From assembly GCA_038248985.1 (NCBI GenBank), contig JBBRWV010000061.1:1-21294 (forward strand): 21,294 bases of DNA. The letters run 5' to 3'. The position numbers were made by a program, and so were the translations under genes. This DNA is from JBBRWV01 sp038248985. Its GTDB lineage: Bacteria; Planctomycetota; Phycisphaerae; WQYP01. Positions 1 through 7,061 of this stretch are shown here, piece by piece; position 1 is the first letter of the stretch; every line of letters begins with the position of its first letter. The notes under the pieces were generated by a model. The model did no database searches. It was not told the DNA's origin and saw only the letters and a program-made list of their open reading frames with translations.

Positions 1-1404
1 CGCCTCCCTCACCCCACCGCTGCCCACCCCAACCCCTCCCAACTCCTCGACGAATCCCGCTTCATCTCCGACACCGTCTGCGACTTCGCCGCACGCCAGG
101 CCGCCATCGTCCGTAAAGCCAACCCCAAATGGCTCATCACCCACAACCACCTCTTCAACAACGTCAACGGACCCGACCTCGTCTCCCAAGGCGGACTCGA
201 CTTCTTCTCCCACGATCACTACCCCGCCTTCTGGTCCGAAGGTGACTGGACCAGCTTCTCCCAGCAACTCATCCAGTCCCGCTCCCTCTCCTTCCCCTTC
301 GCCGTCCTCGAACAGCAGTCCGGCCCCGGCGGCCAGCTCGTCTACCTCCACCGCACGCCTCGCGCCGGCCAGATCCGCCTCTGGACCTGGCAATCCATCG
401 CCCACGGCGCCAAAGCCTTCTCCTACTTCCTCTGGCGCACCTGCCCCTTCGGCGCCGAACAACACTGGCACGGCCTCCTCGACCAGGACGACCGCGACAC
501 CCGCCGCCTCGCCGAAGCCTCCCGCGTCGCCCAGGAACTCTCCACCCTCCCCAAAGCACTCTTCGACGCCCCCGTCGCCCGCGCCGCCGCCGTCCTCAAA
601 GATTTCGACAATGACATCAATGAGTTCCGCATCAACACCTACAACAAAGACGGCCAAAACGAACACCACCGCTGGATCGTTGAATTCGCCCGCCGACAAA
701 TCCCCGTCGACAACGTCTGGCCCTCCTCCGATCTCCGCGGCTACAAAGTCCTCGTCCTCCCTCACCTCCGAATCGTCGACCAAGCCCTCGTCGAAAAAAT
801 CCTCGCCTTCGCCACCGCCGGCGGCATCGTCGTCCTCGGAGCCCAGTCCGGCCTCAAAGATAAAAATCTCCACATCGTCCAGGAAACCCTCCCCGGCCTC
901 TGGCGCAAACACGCCGGCGTCGAAGTCGAAGATTGGACCACCCTCGGCAAAGGCGAAACCCGCACCGTCAAACTCGGCGAACGTACCTTCCCTCTCAACA
1001 CTTTCGTCGAACGACTCAAACCCGCCCGCGGCACCGAAGTCCTCGCCTCCTGGCAAACCGACGACACCCTCCTCGCTGGCTCCGCCGCCATCACCCGCGC
1101 CAAAATCGGCAAAGGCTCCCTCATTTACATCGGCGGCTACTGCCCCAACGAAGCCACCGACGCCCTCGTCGACGAACTCCTCGACTTCGCCAAAATCTCC
1201 CCCCTCCTCGACGCCACCCCAGCCATCGAAGCCATCGCCCGCGACGCCGGCAAAAAACGCTACCTCTTCGTCATGAATCACTCCAACAAAAACGAACCCG
1301 TCCGCGGCCTCCCCGAAAAATCCAAAGACCTCCTCACCAACACCAAAATCACCGCCGGCACCCTCACCCTCCCCCCCTACGGAGTCGCCATCATCGAATC
1401 GTAA
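1..1404 (+). CDS. GH42 beta-galactosidase, 5'-truncated by the window edge
   Basis: Reading frame 1 is open from the first base to the TAA at 1402-1404, giving 467 residues with no start codon, so the N-terminal part lies outside the window. The protein looks like glycoside hydrolase family 42, which hydrolyses terminal beta-galactosides. FAVLEQQSG (nucleophile candidate Glu104 of the fragment) matches the family's MEQ segment. RAGQIRLWTWQSIAHGAKAF, YFLWR and GAEQHWHGLL follow in family order and close the TIM barrel. A Rossmann-like trimerisation domain (about 195-400) and a small beta C-terminal domain follow. Family members are about 650-700 aa, so roughly a third is missing, including the Asn-Glu acid/base motif. 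Leu replaces the usual Met before the nucleophile. No signal peptide can be assessed. Codons are strongly C-ending. The family call is firm; substrate is not shown. Confidence 0.88.
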   Translation, partial: RLPHPTAAHPNPSQLLDESRFISDTVCDFAARQAAIVRKANPKWLITHNHLFNNVNGPDLVSQGGLDFFSHDHYPAFWSEGDWTSFSQQLIQSRSLSFPFAVLEQQSGPGGQLVYLHRTPRAGQIRLWTWQSIAHGAKAFSYFLWRTCPFGAEQHWHGLLDQDDRDTRRLAEASRVAQELSTLPKALFDAPVARAAAVLKDFDNDINEFRINTYNKDGQNEHHRWIVEFARRQIPVDNVWPSSDLRGYKVLVLPHLRIVDQALVEKILAFATAGGIVVLGAQSGLKDKNLHIVQETLPGLWRKHAGVEVEDWTTLGKGETRTVKLGERTFPLNTFVERLKPARGTEVLASWQTDDTLLAGSAAITRAKIGKGSLIYIGGYCPNEATDALVDELLDFAKISPLLDATPAIEAIARDAGKKRYLFVMNHSNKNEPVRGLPEKSKDLLTNTKITAGTLTLPPYGVAIIES

Positions 1405-1430
1405 ATCGCAAAAGAATCAACAATTAGTTC

Positions 1431-1469
1431 TTGCCAAATCTTGAATTGGAGATATATTTGCCGTATTAT
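1431..1469 (+). promoter_or_regulatory. sigma70-like promoter candidate upstream of the PEP-CTERM gene
   Basis: TTGAAT (1441-1446) lies 17 nt before TATTAT (1464-1469). An overlapping alternative is TTGCCA (1431-1436), 16 nt before TATATT (1453-1458). Both sit in the AT-rich part of the gap after the GH42 stop codon. They would drive the secreted protein gene with a leader of more than 100 nt. Pattern match only. Confidence 0.4.
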
Positions 1470-1472
1470 AGT

Positions 1473-1607
1473 TTATGATGGCAGATATACCTTAATTAGG
1501 TTATCGCCGGCGGCGGCGTAGAGGAAACTGCCCGAGGCCAGAGAGAGCGTACTCGCCTGATCGTATTTCAGACGACCCTTGGAGGCGCTCTTGAGACCCC
1601 CTAACAC
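1473..1607 (-). other. coding-like small minus-strand ORF, possible gene remnant (44 aa)
   Basis: On the minus strand, a frame opening at GTG 1607 (preceded by a purine-rich AGGGAAA stretch) reads 44 codons to a TAA at 1473-1475. Its middle reads KGRLKYDQASTLSLASGSF and its end AAAGDNLIKVYLPS. The residue mix is balanced and protein-like, unlike the Ser/Pro- or Gly/Glu-rich shadows opposite real genes. The frame stays open further upstream, across the start of the secreted protein gene. I do not recognise the family. It could be a real small protein, the 3' remnant of an eroded gene, or chance. Confidence 0.25.
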
Positions 1608-1663
1608 TTTCCCTGCCTCTTCCCTATCCAAATTCAATCCCGCCCGAAAACATCTCCTCCTGC

Positions 1664-3928
1664 ATGCTCGCCCTCGGTACCTCCCTCGTCGCCAACTCCG
1701 CCTTCGCGGATAACCCCGTCACCCCCGCCTATAGCAGCAGCCCCGGTGCCGCCTACACCCTCTACCTCGATTTCAGCGGCTTCACATTCAACGGCACCTG
1801 GGGCAATACCGGCAAAACCCCCGGCACACTCTCCCCCTTCAACACCGACGGCAACGCCACCACCTTCAGCACGACCGAACTCTCCAGCATCAGCAAAATC
1901 TGGACCCGTACCGCTGAAAAATACGCCCCCTTCAACATCAACATCACCACCGTCGACCCCGCCGTCGCCGCCGGACAGGCCGCCAATGACACCCTCCGCC
2001 AGCAATACTACGACCACACCTCAAGCGTCATGCATTCCATCATCACCCCCTCCAGCGGTTGGTACGGCTCCGCTGGCGGCGTCTCCTACGTCGGCGTGGT
2101 TCCTAACTACTACAGCAACGGGGGCTATAAAACGAATTTCATCTTCCCCAATAAGCTCTCCAACAATAATACCTACATCGCCGAAGCAGTTGCCCACGAA
2201 GATGGACACGCGCTCGGCCTCTGGCACAAAGCTGTCGTCAGCGGCGGCGTAGTCACTGGCCAATACAGCGAAGGTCATTCCAGTCCCTCCCAGGCGCCCA
2301 TCATGGGCAATTCCTATTACGCCTCCCGCGGCCAATGGAGTTCCTCCACCACAACCAGCGTCAATAACTCCACCACCCCCACCGCCCAAAACGACGCCCA
2401 GATTCTCGCCAACAACCCCGGACTCGATTTCATCAACGACGGCGTCGGCCGCTCGTTCAGCACCGCCTCCGACCTCTTCCTCACCGGCACCTCCGTCAAC
2501 TACAACCTCGCCAAAGGCGTCATCGTCCCCGCCAGCCAAACCGCCCCTAACCCTACCGGCGTCGCCAACTACACCGCCGGCTACTGGGCCTTCGCCACCG
2601 GGGCCGGCAACATCTCGCTCTCCCTCCAATCCGGCCGCTCCACCATCAACCCCGGTACCGCCGATCCCGGCGCCATGCTCGACGCCACCCTCGAACTTCT
2701 CAACTCCAGCGGCATCGTCATCGCCTCCTCCGGCACCAACGCCAACTTCTCCGAAACTGTCTCCGCCACTGTCGCCGCAGGACGCTACACCCTCCGCGTC
2801 ACCAGCGCCGGCGACCCCCTCTCCCGCGGTTACTACGATATGGGCTCCTACTTCCTCACCGGCAATGTCCTCGCCGCCGCTGCGGCCAACCTCACCGCCA
2901 CTCCCTCCGGCACCCATCGCACCACCGCCCAAACCGTCACCCTCCTACTCGCCAATCAAGCCACCACCTACAACATCTCCGCCACCTCCGTCACCGGCTC
3001 CGGCTGGTCCCAATCCGGCATCGCCAATGCCACCCCGGCCTCCGGAGACAAAACTGCCACGTTCGCCCACAGCACCGTCAACGCCATCAACGGCAGCAAT
3101 CAAGGCCGCTTCTCCTTCTCCGTCGATAGCGCCGCCGCAGGCAATGGCAGCTTCGCCTACACCCTCGCCAACAATGTCGCCGGCATCATCACCACGTATG
3201 CTTCCTCCTATATTTTCAGTTCCACTTTCGGCCAGGACCAATCCGCCACCATTCTCCAAGAGAACAAGGCCACCAGCTACAACGTCCGCGGCACGCGCAA
3301 CCTCAACTCCAACCAAACCGGCAGCACATTCACCATCCAAGACTCCCAAATCCTTGGCGGCGATACCGACACGAAACTCACCATGGCCATCCGTAAACGC
3401 ATCAACGGTCCACTAAACAACGAAGTCAGCATCACCGTCACTTACCCGAAAAACCCCTTTGGTGGCGGCGGAAGCGATAGCCCAATCATCACCTACAACT
3501 CCGCCAACCTCGTCTCCGACGTCGTCCGCATCACTGGCCTCGATACCAAACTCTTCGTCCTCTCCATCTCCTACAACCCCAACGATCTCCACCCCGGCTT
3601 CGAAGAAAAATGGCTCACCCTCGGCTGGCTCAACGATGACGGAAATTGGGTCAATGCCGTCAATGGAAATTACGGCGGCACCTCCTTCTTCCGCGGCGAC
3701 ATCGACTGGCTCACCGGCATCGACGGCTCCCTCGACTCCACCGACCTCGGAAAATTCGGCGTTTACACCAACGACCTCGGCGGCAACTACGTCTGGGCCG
3801 TCCTCAACCACAATTCCGACTTCAGCGCCATGATCCCCGAACCCGCCAGCCTTAGCCTCCTCTTCCTCGCCTCCTCCTCCCTCCTCCTGCGGCGCACCAC
3901 GCCATCGCAACGCGACCGTCGAGTTTAG
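1664..3928 (+). CDS. secreted metzincin-like metalloprotease with PEP-CTERM sorting tail
   Basis: Predicted zinc peptidase exported to the cell envelope. Residues 178-188 read HEDGHALGLWH, an exact HExxHxxGxxH zinc motif (ligands His178, His182, His188; catalytic Glu179). A Met-turn candidate, APIMG (Met214), follows as in metzincins. Residues 31-100 (YLDFSG, AEKYAPFNINITTVDP) resemble the N-terminal part of similar PVC secreted proteins. Residues about 265-402 look like a pre-peptidase C-terminal beta domain, and about 403-720 are Ser/Thr/Asn-rich beta repeats. The tail has PEPASLSLL at about 725, a hydrophobic stretch and RR, a PEP-CTERM signal for exosortase processing; no exosortase is in the window. 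The annotated start gives a short signal peptide ending AFA/D but without basic residues. A better n-region lies one frame away just upstream (see findings), so the true start may be earlier. Confidence 0.82.
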   Translation: MLALGTSLVANSAFADNPVTPAYSSSPGAAYTLYLDFSGFTFNGTWGNTGKTPGTLSPFNTDGNATTFSTTELSSISKIWTRTAEKYAPFNINITTVDPAVAAGQAANDTLRQQYYDHTSSVMHSIITPSSGWYGSAGGVSYVGVVPNYYSNGGYKTNFIFPNKLSNNNTYIAEAVAHEDGHALGLWHKAVVSGGVVTGQYSEGHSSPSQAPIMGNSYYASRGQWSSSTTTSVNNSTTPTAQNDAQILANNPGLDFINDGVGRSFSTASDLFLTGTSVNYNLAKGVIVPASQTAPNPTGVANYTAGYWAFATGAGNISLSLQSGRSTINPGTADPGAMLDATLELLNSSGIVIASSGTNANFSETVSATVAAGRYTLRVTSAGDPLSRGYYDMGSYFLTGNVLAAAAANLTATPSGTHRTTAQTVTLLLANQATTYNISATSVTGSGWSQSGIANATPASGDKTATFAHSTVNAINGSNQGRFSFSVDSAAAGNGSFAYTLANNVAGIITTYASSYIFSSTFGQDQSATILQENKATSYNVRGTRNLNSNQTGSTFTIQDSQILGGDTDTKLTMAIRKRINGPLNNEVSITVTYPKNPFGGGGSDSPIITYNSANLVSDVVRITGLDTKLFVLSISYNPNDLHPGFEEKWLTLGWLNDDGNWVNAVNGNYGGTSFFRGDIDWLTGIDGSLDSTDLGKFGVYTNDLGGNYVWAVLNHNSDFSAMIPEPASLSLLFLASSSLLLRRTTPSQRDRRV

Positions 3929-3955
3929 CACTAGCGCCGCACATTCAAAACAAAC

Positions 3956-3984
3956 CTGACAACCGCCGCGCTTTCGCGTACCAT
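3956..3984 (+). promoter_or_regulatory. promoter candidate for ndk
   Basis: CTGACA (3956-3961) and TACCAT (3979-3984) are separated by exactly 17 nt, about 34 nt upstream of the ndk start. They match the sigma70 consensus at 5/6 and 4/6 positions. The ndk ribosome-binding site (GGAG, 4006-4009) lies downstream of the predicted transcription start. Pattern match only. Confidence 0.45.
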
Positions 3985-4017
3985 CCAGTGCTCGAATTTT
4001 CGTATGGAGAAACGACT

Positions 4018-4488
4018 ATGGACCGTACCCTCATCCTCCTCAAGCCCGATGCCGTTCAACGGGGCCTCATGGGCAAAATCATCACCCGCTTCGAAGAAAA
4101 AGGCCTCCAGGTAATCGGTGCCAAATTTATGAAAATCCCCATGAATCTCGCCGAAACCCACTACGCCCCCCACAAAGGCAAAGGCTTCTACGACGGCCTC
4201 GTCAAATTCATGACCTCTTCCCCCGTACTCGTCCTGGCCCTCCAGGGTAAAGGCGTCATCGATATCTCCCGCAAAATGATGGGCGCCACCTTCGGCTTCA
4301 AAGCCGAACCCGGCACCATCCGCGGCGACTTCGGCGTCTCCTCCTCCTTCAATCTCATCCACGGCTCCGACAGTCCCGAATCCGCCCAGTCCGAACTCGC
4401 CCTCTGGTTCAAACCTGAAGAACTCGTCGAATACGAACTCGCCTCCCGCGTCTGGACCTACGACTACGCCAAGGGCAGCCCCGAGTAA
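4018..4488 (+). CDS. ndk: nucleoside diphosphate kinase
   Basis: Transfers the gamma phosphate of ATP to nucleoside diphosphates through a phosphohistidine, balancing NTP and dNTP pools in the cytoplasm. The 156-aa protein shows the family in order: TLILLKPDAV at the N-terminus, GATFGFKAEPGTIRGDF in the nucleotide-binding region, and the active-site segment NLIHGSDS with His115 as the phosphorylated residue. It is slightly longer than many bacterial Ndk proteins (about 140 aa), mainly through its C-terminus. I chose the ATG at 4018, with GGAG 8 nt upstream, over an in-frame start at 3988 whose extra residues are not part of the family. It lies between the secreted protease and an ABC ATPase gene on the same strand. 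Codons are strongly C-ending. Confidence 0.96.
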   Translation: MDRTLILLKPDAVQRGLMGKIITRFEEKGLQVIGAKFMKIPMNLAETHYAPHKGKGFYDGLVKFMTSSPVLVLALQGKGVIDISRKMMGATFGFKAEPGTIRGDFGVSSSFNLIHGSDSPESAQSELALWFKPEELVEYELASRVWTYDYAKGSPE

Positions 4489-4503
4489 TACAACCAGGCA
4501 CCC

Positions 4504-4527
4504 CTTCGTGTCTTCGTGCCTTCGTGG
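4504..4527 (+). repeat. three tandem CTTCGTGN octamers
   Basis: Three perfect 8-nt units, CTTCGTGT, CTTCGTGC and CTTCGTGG, run head to tail and are followed by TTAAAA, in the 73-nt gap between ndk and the ABC ATPase gene. On the other strand this reads as ACGAAG units after TTAACCACGAAG. From memory, similar strings recur between genes in PVC and some other bacterial genomes. Function is unknown. Confidence 0.75.
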
Positions 4528-4561
4528 TTAAAATCAGTTCGCCGCAGACCGAGGACTTCGC

Positions 4562-5329
4562 ATGACCACCGAAACCGCCCCCTCCCAAGTCGCCCAGCCC
4601 CCTGCCGGACGCGAAGAAATCGTCCGCACCATCGACGTCATCAAAGAATACCGCATGGGCGAAGAAGTCCTCCGCGTACTCAAAGGCATCAGCCTCACCA
4701 TCCTCAAGGGCGAATACATCTCCATCATGGGCCCCTCCGGCTCCGGCAAATCCACCCTCTTCAACGCCATCGGCGGACTCGACAAACCCACCTCCGGCAA
4801 AGTCTTCATCGACGAAGTCGACATCGCCCAGCTCGACGCCCTCGAACTCGCCTGGCTCCGCTGCCGCAAAATCGGCTACATCTTCCAAACCTTCAACCTT
4901 ATCCCAGTCATGTCCGCCCTCGAAAACGTCATGCTCCCCATGATCTTCGCCGGCATGAACAACTCCGAATGCCAGGACAAAGCCGCCGAAATCCTCAAGC
5001 GCGTCGAACTCGGCCACCGCCTCCTCAACAAGCCCGGCCAACTCTCCGGCGGCCAGCAACAACGCGTTGCCATCGCCCGCGCCTTCGCCAACGACCCCGC
5101 CATCATCCTCGCTGACGAACCCACCGGAAACCTGGATTTGAACACCGGCAAGCAAATCATCTCCCTCCTCAAAGACATGAACCAGGAACGCCAGGTCACC
5201 GTCATCGCCGCCACCCACGACTTCAAAATGCTCGACGTCTCCGACCGCATCATCTGGATCCGCGACGGCCTCATCGACAAAATCCAACGCCGCGAGGATG
5301 TCAAAATCGAAGTCGGGGAAATGCACTGA
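4562..5329 (+). CDS. ABC transporter ATP-binding protein, MacB/LolD type
   Basis: Cytoplasmic ATPase subunit of an ABC system in the group that extracts lipoproteins (LolD) or drives MacB/FtsX-type membrane subunits. The 255-aa protein has every motif: Walker A GPSGSGKST (57-65), Q-loop FQTFNLIP (Gln109), signature LSGGQQQR (161-168), Walker B IILADE (Glu186), D-loop GNLD and switch His219 in ATHD. The NLIPVMSALENVMLPM stretch after the Q-loop is typical of this subfamily. The ATG at 4562 has GAGGA 6 nt upstream. The first 20 residues are a Pro/Ala-rich extension. No permease gene is adjacent, since proA follows convergently, so the partner must be elsewhere. Substrate cannot be told from this subunit. 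Confidence 0.92.
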   Translation: MTTETAPSQVAQPPAGREEIVRTIDVIKEYRMGEEVLRVLKGISLTILKGEYISIMGPSGSGKSTLFNAIGGLDKPTSGKVFIDEVDIAQLDALELAWLRCRKIGYIFQTFNLIPVMSALENVMLPMIFAGMNNSECQDKAAEILKRVELGHRLLNKPGQLSGGQQQRVAIARAFANDPAIILADEPTGNLDLNTGKQIISLLKDMNQERQVTVIAATHDFKMLDVSDRIIWIRDGLIDKIQRREDVKIEVGEMH

Positions 5330-5335
5330 TTATCC

Positions 5336-5358
5336 AACTGACACCGTGGGTGCCAGTT
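5336..5358. terminator. hairpin between convergent genes, candidate bidirectional terminator
   Basis: AACTGACACC (5336-5345) pairs with GGTGCCAGTT (5349-5358) around a 3-nt loop, giving a 10-bp stem with one A-C mismatch. It lies between the ABC ATPase stop codon and the proA stop codon, which it overlaps by one base. No T-tract follows on either strand, so it is not a classic intrinsic terminator. Confidence 0.4.
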
Positions 5359-6623
5359 CACACCCGTATATGCCCATTCCCCAACACCACATACTTATAC
5401 GTGCATAAATCCGCCGCCCCCATCGGCCCGCGTGCGTGCAGCTTATCCGTGCTGATCCCAATCTCCGCCCCCAACCCATACTCCGCCCCATCCGCAAACC
5501 GTGTTGAGCAATTCACCATCACGCTCGCCGAATCCACCTCCGTCGTAAACTTCCGCGCCGCCGCCAAGTCACTCGTCACAATCGCATCCGTGTGCTGGCT
5601 GCCGTACTTCGCAATATGCTCAATCGCCTCCTCAATCGAATTCACCTGCTTGATCGCAATAATGTAATCCAAAAATTCCCTCCTAAAATCCTCTTCCTTC
5701 GCCATCTTCGCATCCTGCAATAACCCCATGCTCCGCGCATCCGCCCGCATCTCCACCTTCTTCTCCCGAAACGCCGCCGCAATCCGCGGCAAAACCTTCC
5801 CCGCGATGTCCTTATGCACCAGCAAACATTCCTCCGTGTTGCACAGCGACACCCCATCCACCTTCGCACTCACCGCAATGCTCACCGCCATGTCCGCATC
5901 GGCAGCCTTGTCGATATACACGTGACAAATCCCGTTGTAATGCTTGATCACCGGAATCGTCGCAGACTCCGCCACCGCACGAATCAAGCTCTCCCCACCG
6001 CGCGGTATAATCAAATCGATCAGCCCGTTCGCCGTCGCCATCGTCGGCACAACCGCTCGATCCGTCGTCTCCACCAACTGCACCGCATTCTCATCAATCC
6101 CCGCCGCCCGCAAACCCTGCCGAATGATCGCCACAATCGCCTTGTTGGAATGTATCGCCTCTTTCCCCCCGCGCAAAATGCACGCGTTGCCGCTCTTCAA
6201 ACAAATCCCCGCCGCATCCGCCGTCACGTTCGGCCGCGATTCAAAAATAATCGCCACCACCCCGATCGGCACCCGCCGCTTCTCCACCCGCAAACCGTTC
6301 GGCCGATCGTATGCCTCGATCGTCTGCCCCACCGGATCCGTCTGCAACGCAATCTCCCGTAACCCCTGCGCCATCGCCGCAATCTTCTTTTCACCCAGCG
6401 CCAGCCGCGCCACCATCGGCCCCGCCAGCCCCTCCCGCTCCGCCTCTTCCAGATCCTTCCGGTTCTCGGCAACCAGTGACGCACAGTTTTCCAAGAGCGC
6501 CTCGGCCATCAAATTCAGCGCCCGATTCTTCTGCGCCCCCAACACCGTCGCCAACTGCCGCGCCGCCACCCGCGCCCTCAACCCCATCTCCTTCACCATC
6601 GCACTCGCCGCTTCTGAACTCAT
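5358..6623 (-). CDS. proA: gamma-glutamyl phosphate reductase
   Basis: Second step of proline synthesis: NADPH-dependent reduction of L-glutamyl 5-phosphate to glutamate 5-semialdehyde, in the cytoplasm. The 421-aa length is normal. Family segments are present: VPIGVVAIIFESRPNVT (118-134), LKSGNACILRGGKEA (142-156), IPRGG, IPVIKHYNGICHVY, and the catalytic loop with Cys261 in SLCNTEECLL. In better-known ProA proteins this loop reads about RPGVCNAMETLL, so the surroundings vary but the cysteine is kept. The tail MGAADLCTYKYVVLGNGHIR is typical. The ATG at 6623 follows GAGAGG by several bases. No proB is in the window. An extended -10 element lies about 30 nt upstream. Codons are strongly G-ending, as in the other - strand genes. 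Confidence 0.96.
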   Translation of the reverse strand: MSSEAASAMVKEMGLRARVAARQLATVLGAQKNRALNLMAEALLENCASLVAENRKDLEEAEREGLAGPMVARLALGEKKIAAMAQGLREIALQTDPVGQTIEAYDRPNGLRVEKRRVPIGVVAIIFESRPNVTADAAGICLKSGNACILRGGKEAIHSNKAIVAIIRQGLRAAGIDENAVQLVETTDRAVVPTMATANGLIDLIIPRGGESLIRAVAESATIPVIKHYNGICHVYIDKAADADMAVSIAVSAKVDGVSLCNTEECLLVHKDIAGKVLPRIAAAFREKKVEMRADARSMGLLQDAKMAKEEDFRREFLDYIIAIKQVNSIEEAIEHIAKYGSQHTDAIVTSDLAAARKFTTEVDSASVMVNCSTRFADGAEYGLGAEIGISTDKLHARGPMGAADLCTYKYVVLGNGHIRV

Positions 6624-6653
6624 GACCTACCTCTCAGCATTTCCAGAACGAAG

Positions 6654-6662
6654 ATTGTAGCA
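6654..6662 (-). promoter_or_regulatory. extended -10 promoter candidate for proA
   Basis: The minus strand reads TGCTACAAT, a TGN extension plus TACAAT (5/6 match), about 30 nt upstream of the proA start. No good -35 is seen at 16-18 nt, which extended -10 promoters can tolerate. Transcription would start about 24 nt before the ATG. Confidence 0.35.
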
Positions 6663-6934
6663 AGTTCGCCTCCGTTGCATCACTCCCCGTTTTCACCCCC
6701 TCGTTCACCCATTCCGGAGCGACATTGACCTCCATAAATATACCTCCACTACACGCAATTGCGGAGTACCATCAGCAAAATCACTATTCCTGGTGGAAGC
6801 CAGCGTTGATCTCTAACCATCTGCCGCTTAATTGACATTTATAGTATATATAAAAATCATTATTTTATACAACACATAAGACTAGACAAGTAGGCCACTT
6901 ATAACCAAAAATGTCAAAAATATTGAGCGGTCAG

Positions 6935-6964
6935 TTGAATAACGCCATGCCCCAGCAGTAGAAT
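6935..6964 (+). promoter_or_regulatory. promoter candidate for the pilin-like operon
   Basis: TTGAAT (6935-6940) and TAGAAT (6959-6964) are 18 nt apart, about 100 nt upstream of the first pilin-like gene. The -35 hexamer is identical to one of the candidates at 1441-1446. Pattern match only. Confidence 0.4.
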
Positions 6965-7061
6965 TGAGGGATACTTAAATTTCCACTCGAAATGCATACT
7001 CAATCATCTCCATATCATCCGAATGTCGGCACACACGCCCTCGAACAAGTGAGCCAAAACT

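Larger units (their letters stand above)
6624..7061. other. AT-rich intergenic region between divergent proA and pilin genes
   Basis: These 438 bases hold no convincing gene. About 6720-7000 is far richer in A and T than anything else in the window, for example TATAGTATATATAAAAATCA at 6840-6859. It contains the proA promoter candidate near its left end and a promoter candidate for the pilin-like operon (6935-6964). A perfect TTGACA at 6832-6837 has only a poor -10 (AATCAT) 17 nt downstream. A bound regulator or transcribed leader is possible, but I see no clear riboswitch or sRNA fold. Confidence 0.6.

Noticed and set aside
242..1276. Long Ser/Pro/Thr-rich open frame on +
   Set aside because: It is a shifted-frame shadow of the GH42 gene; its skewed composition comes from C-ending codons, while frame 1 gives clear family motifs.
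4409..5326. Long Asp/Glu/Gly-rich open frame on - opposite the ABC ATPase
   Set aside because: Antisense shadow of a gene with all ABC motifs. Part of its translation comes from the CTTCGTG repeats.
6832..6860. Perfect TTGACA as the main pilin promoter
   Set aside because: The hexamer 17 nt downstream (AATCAT) is poor; the 6935-6964 pair is closer and better balanced.
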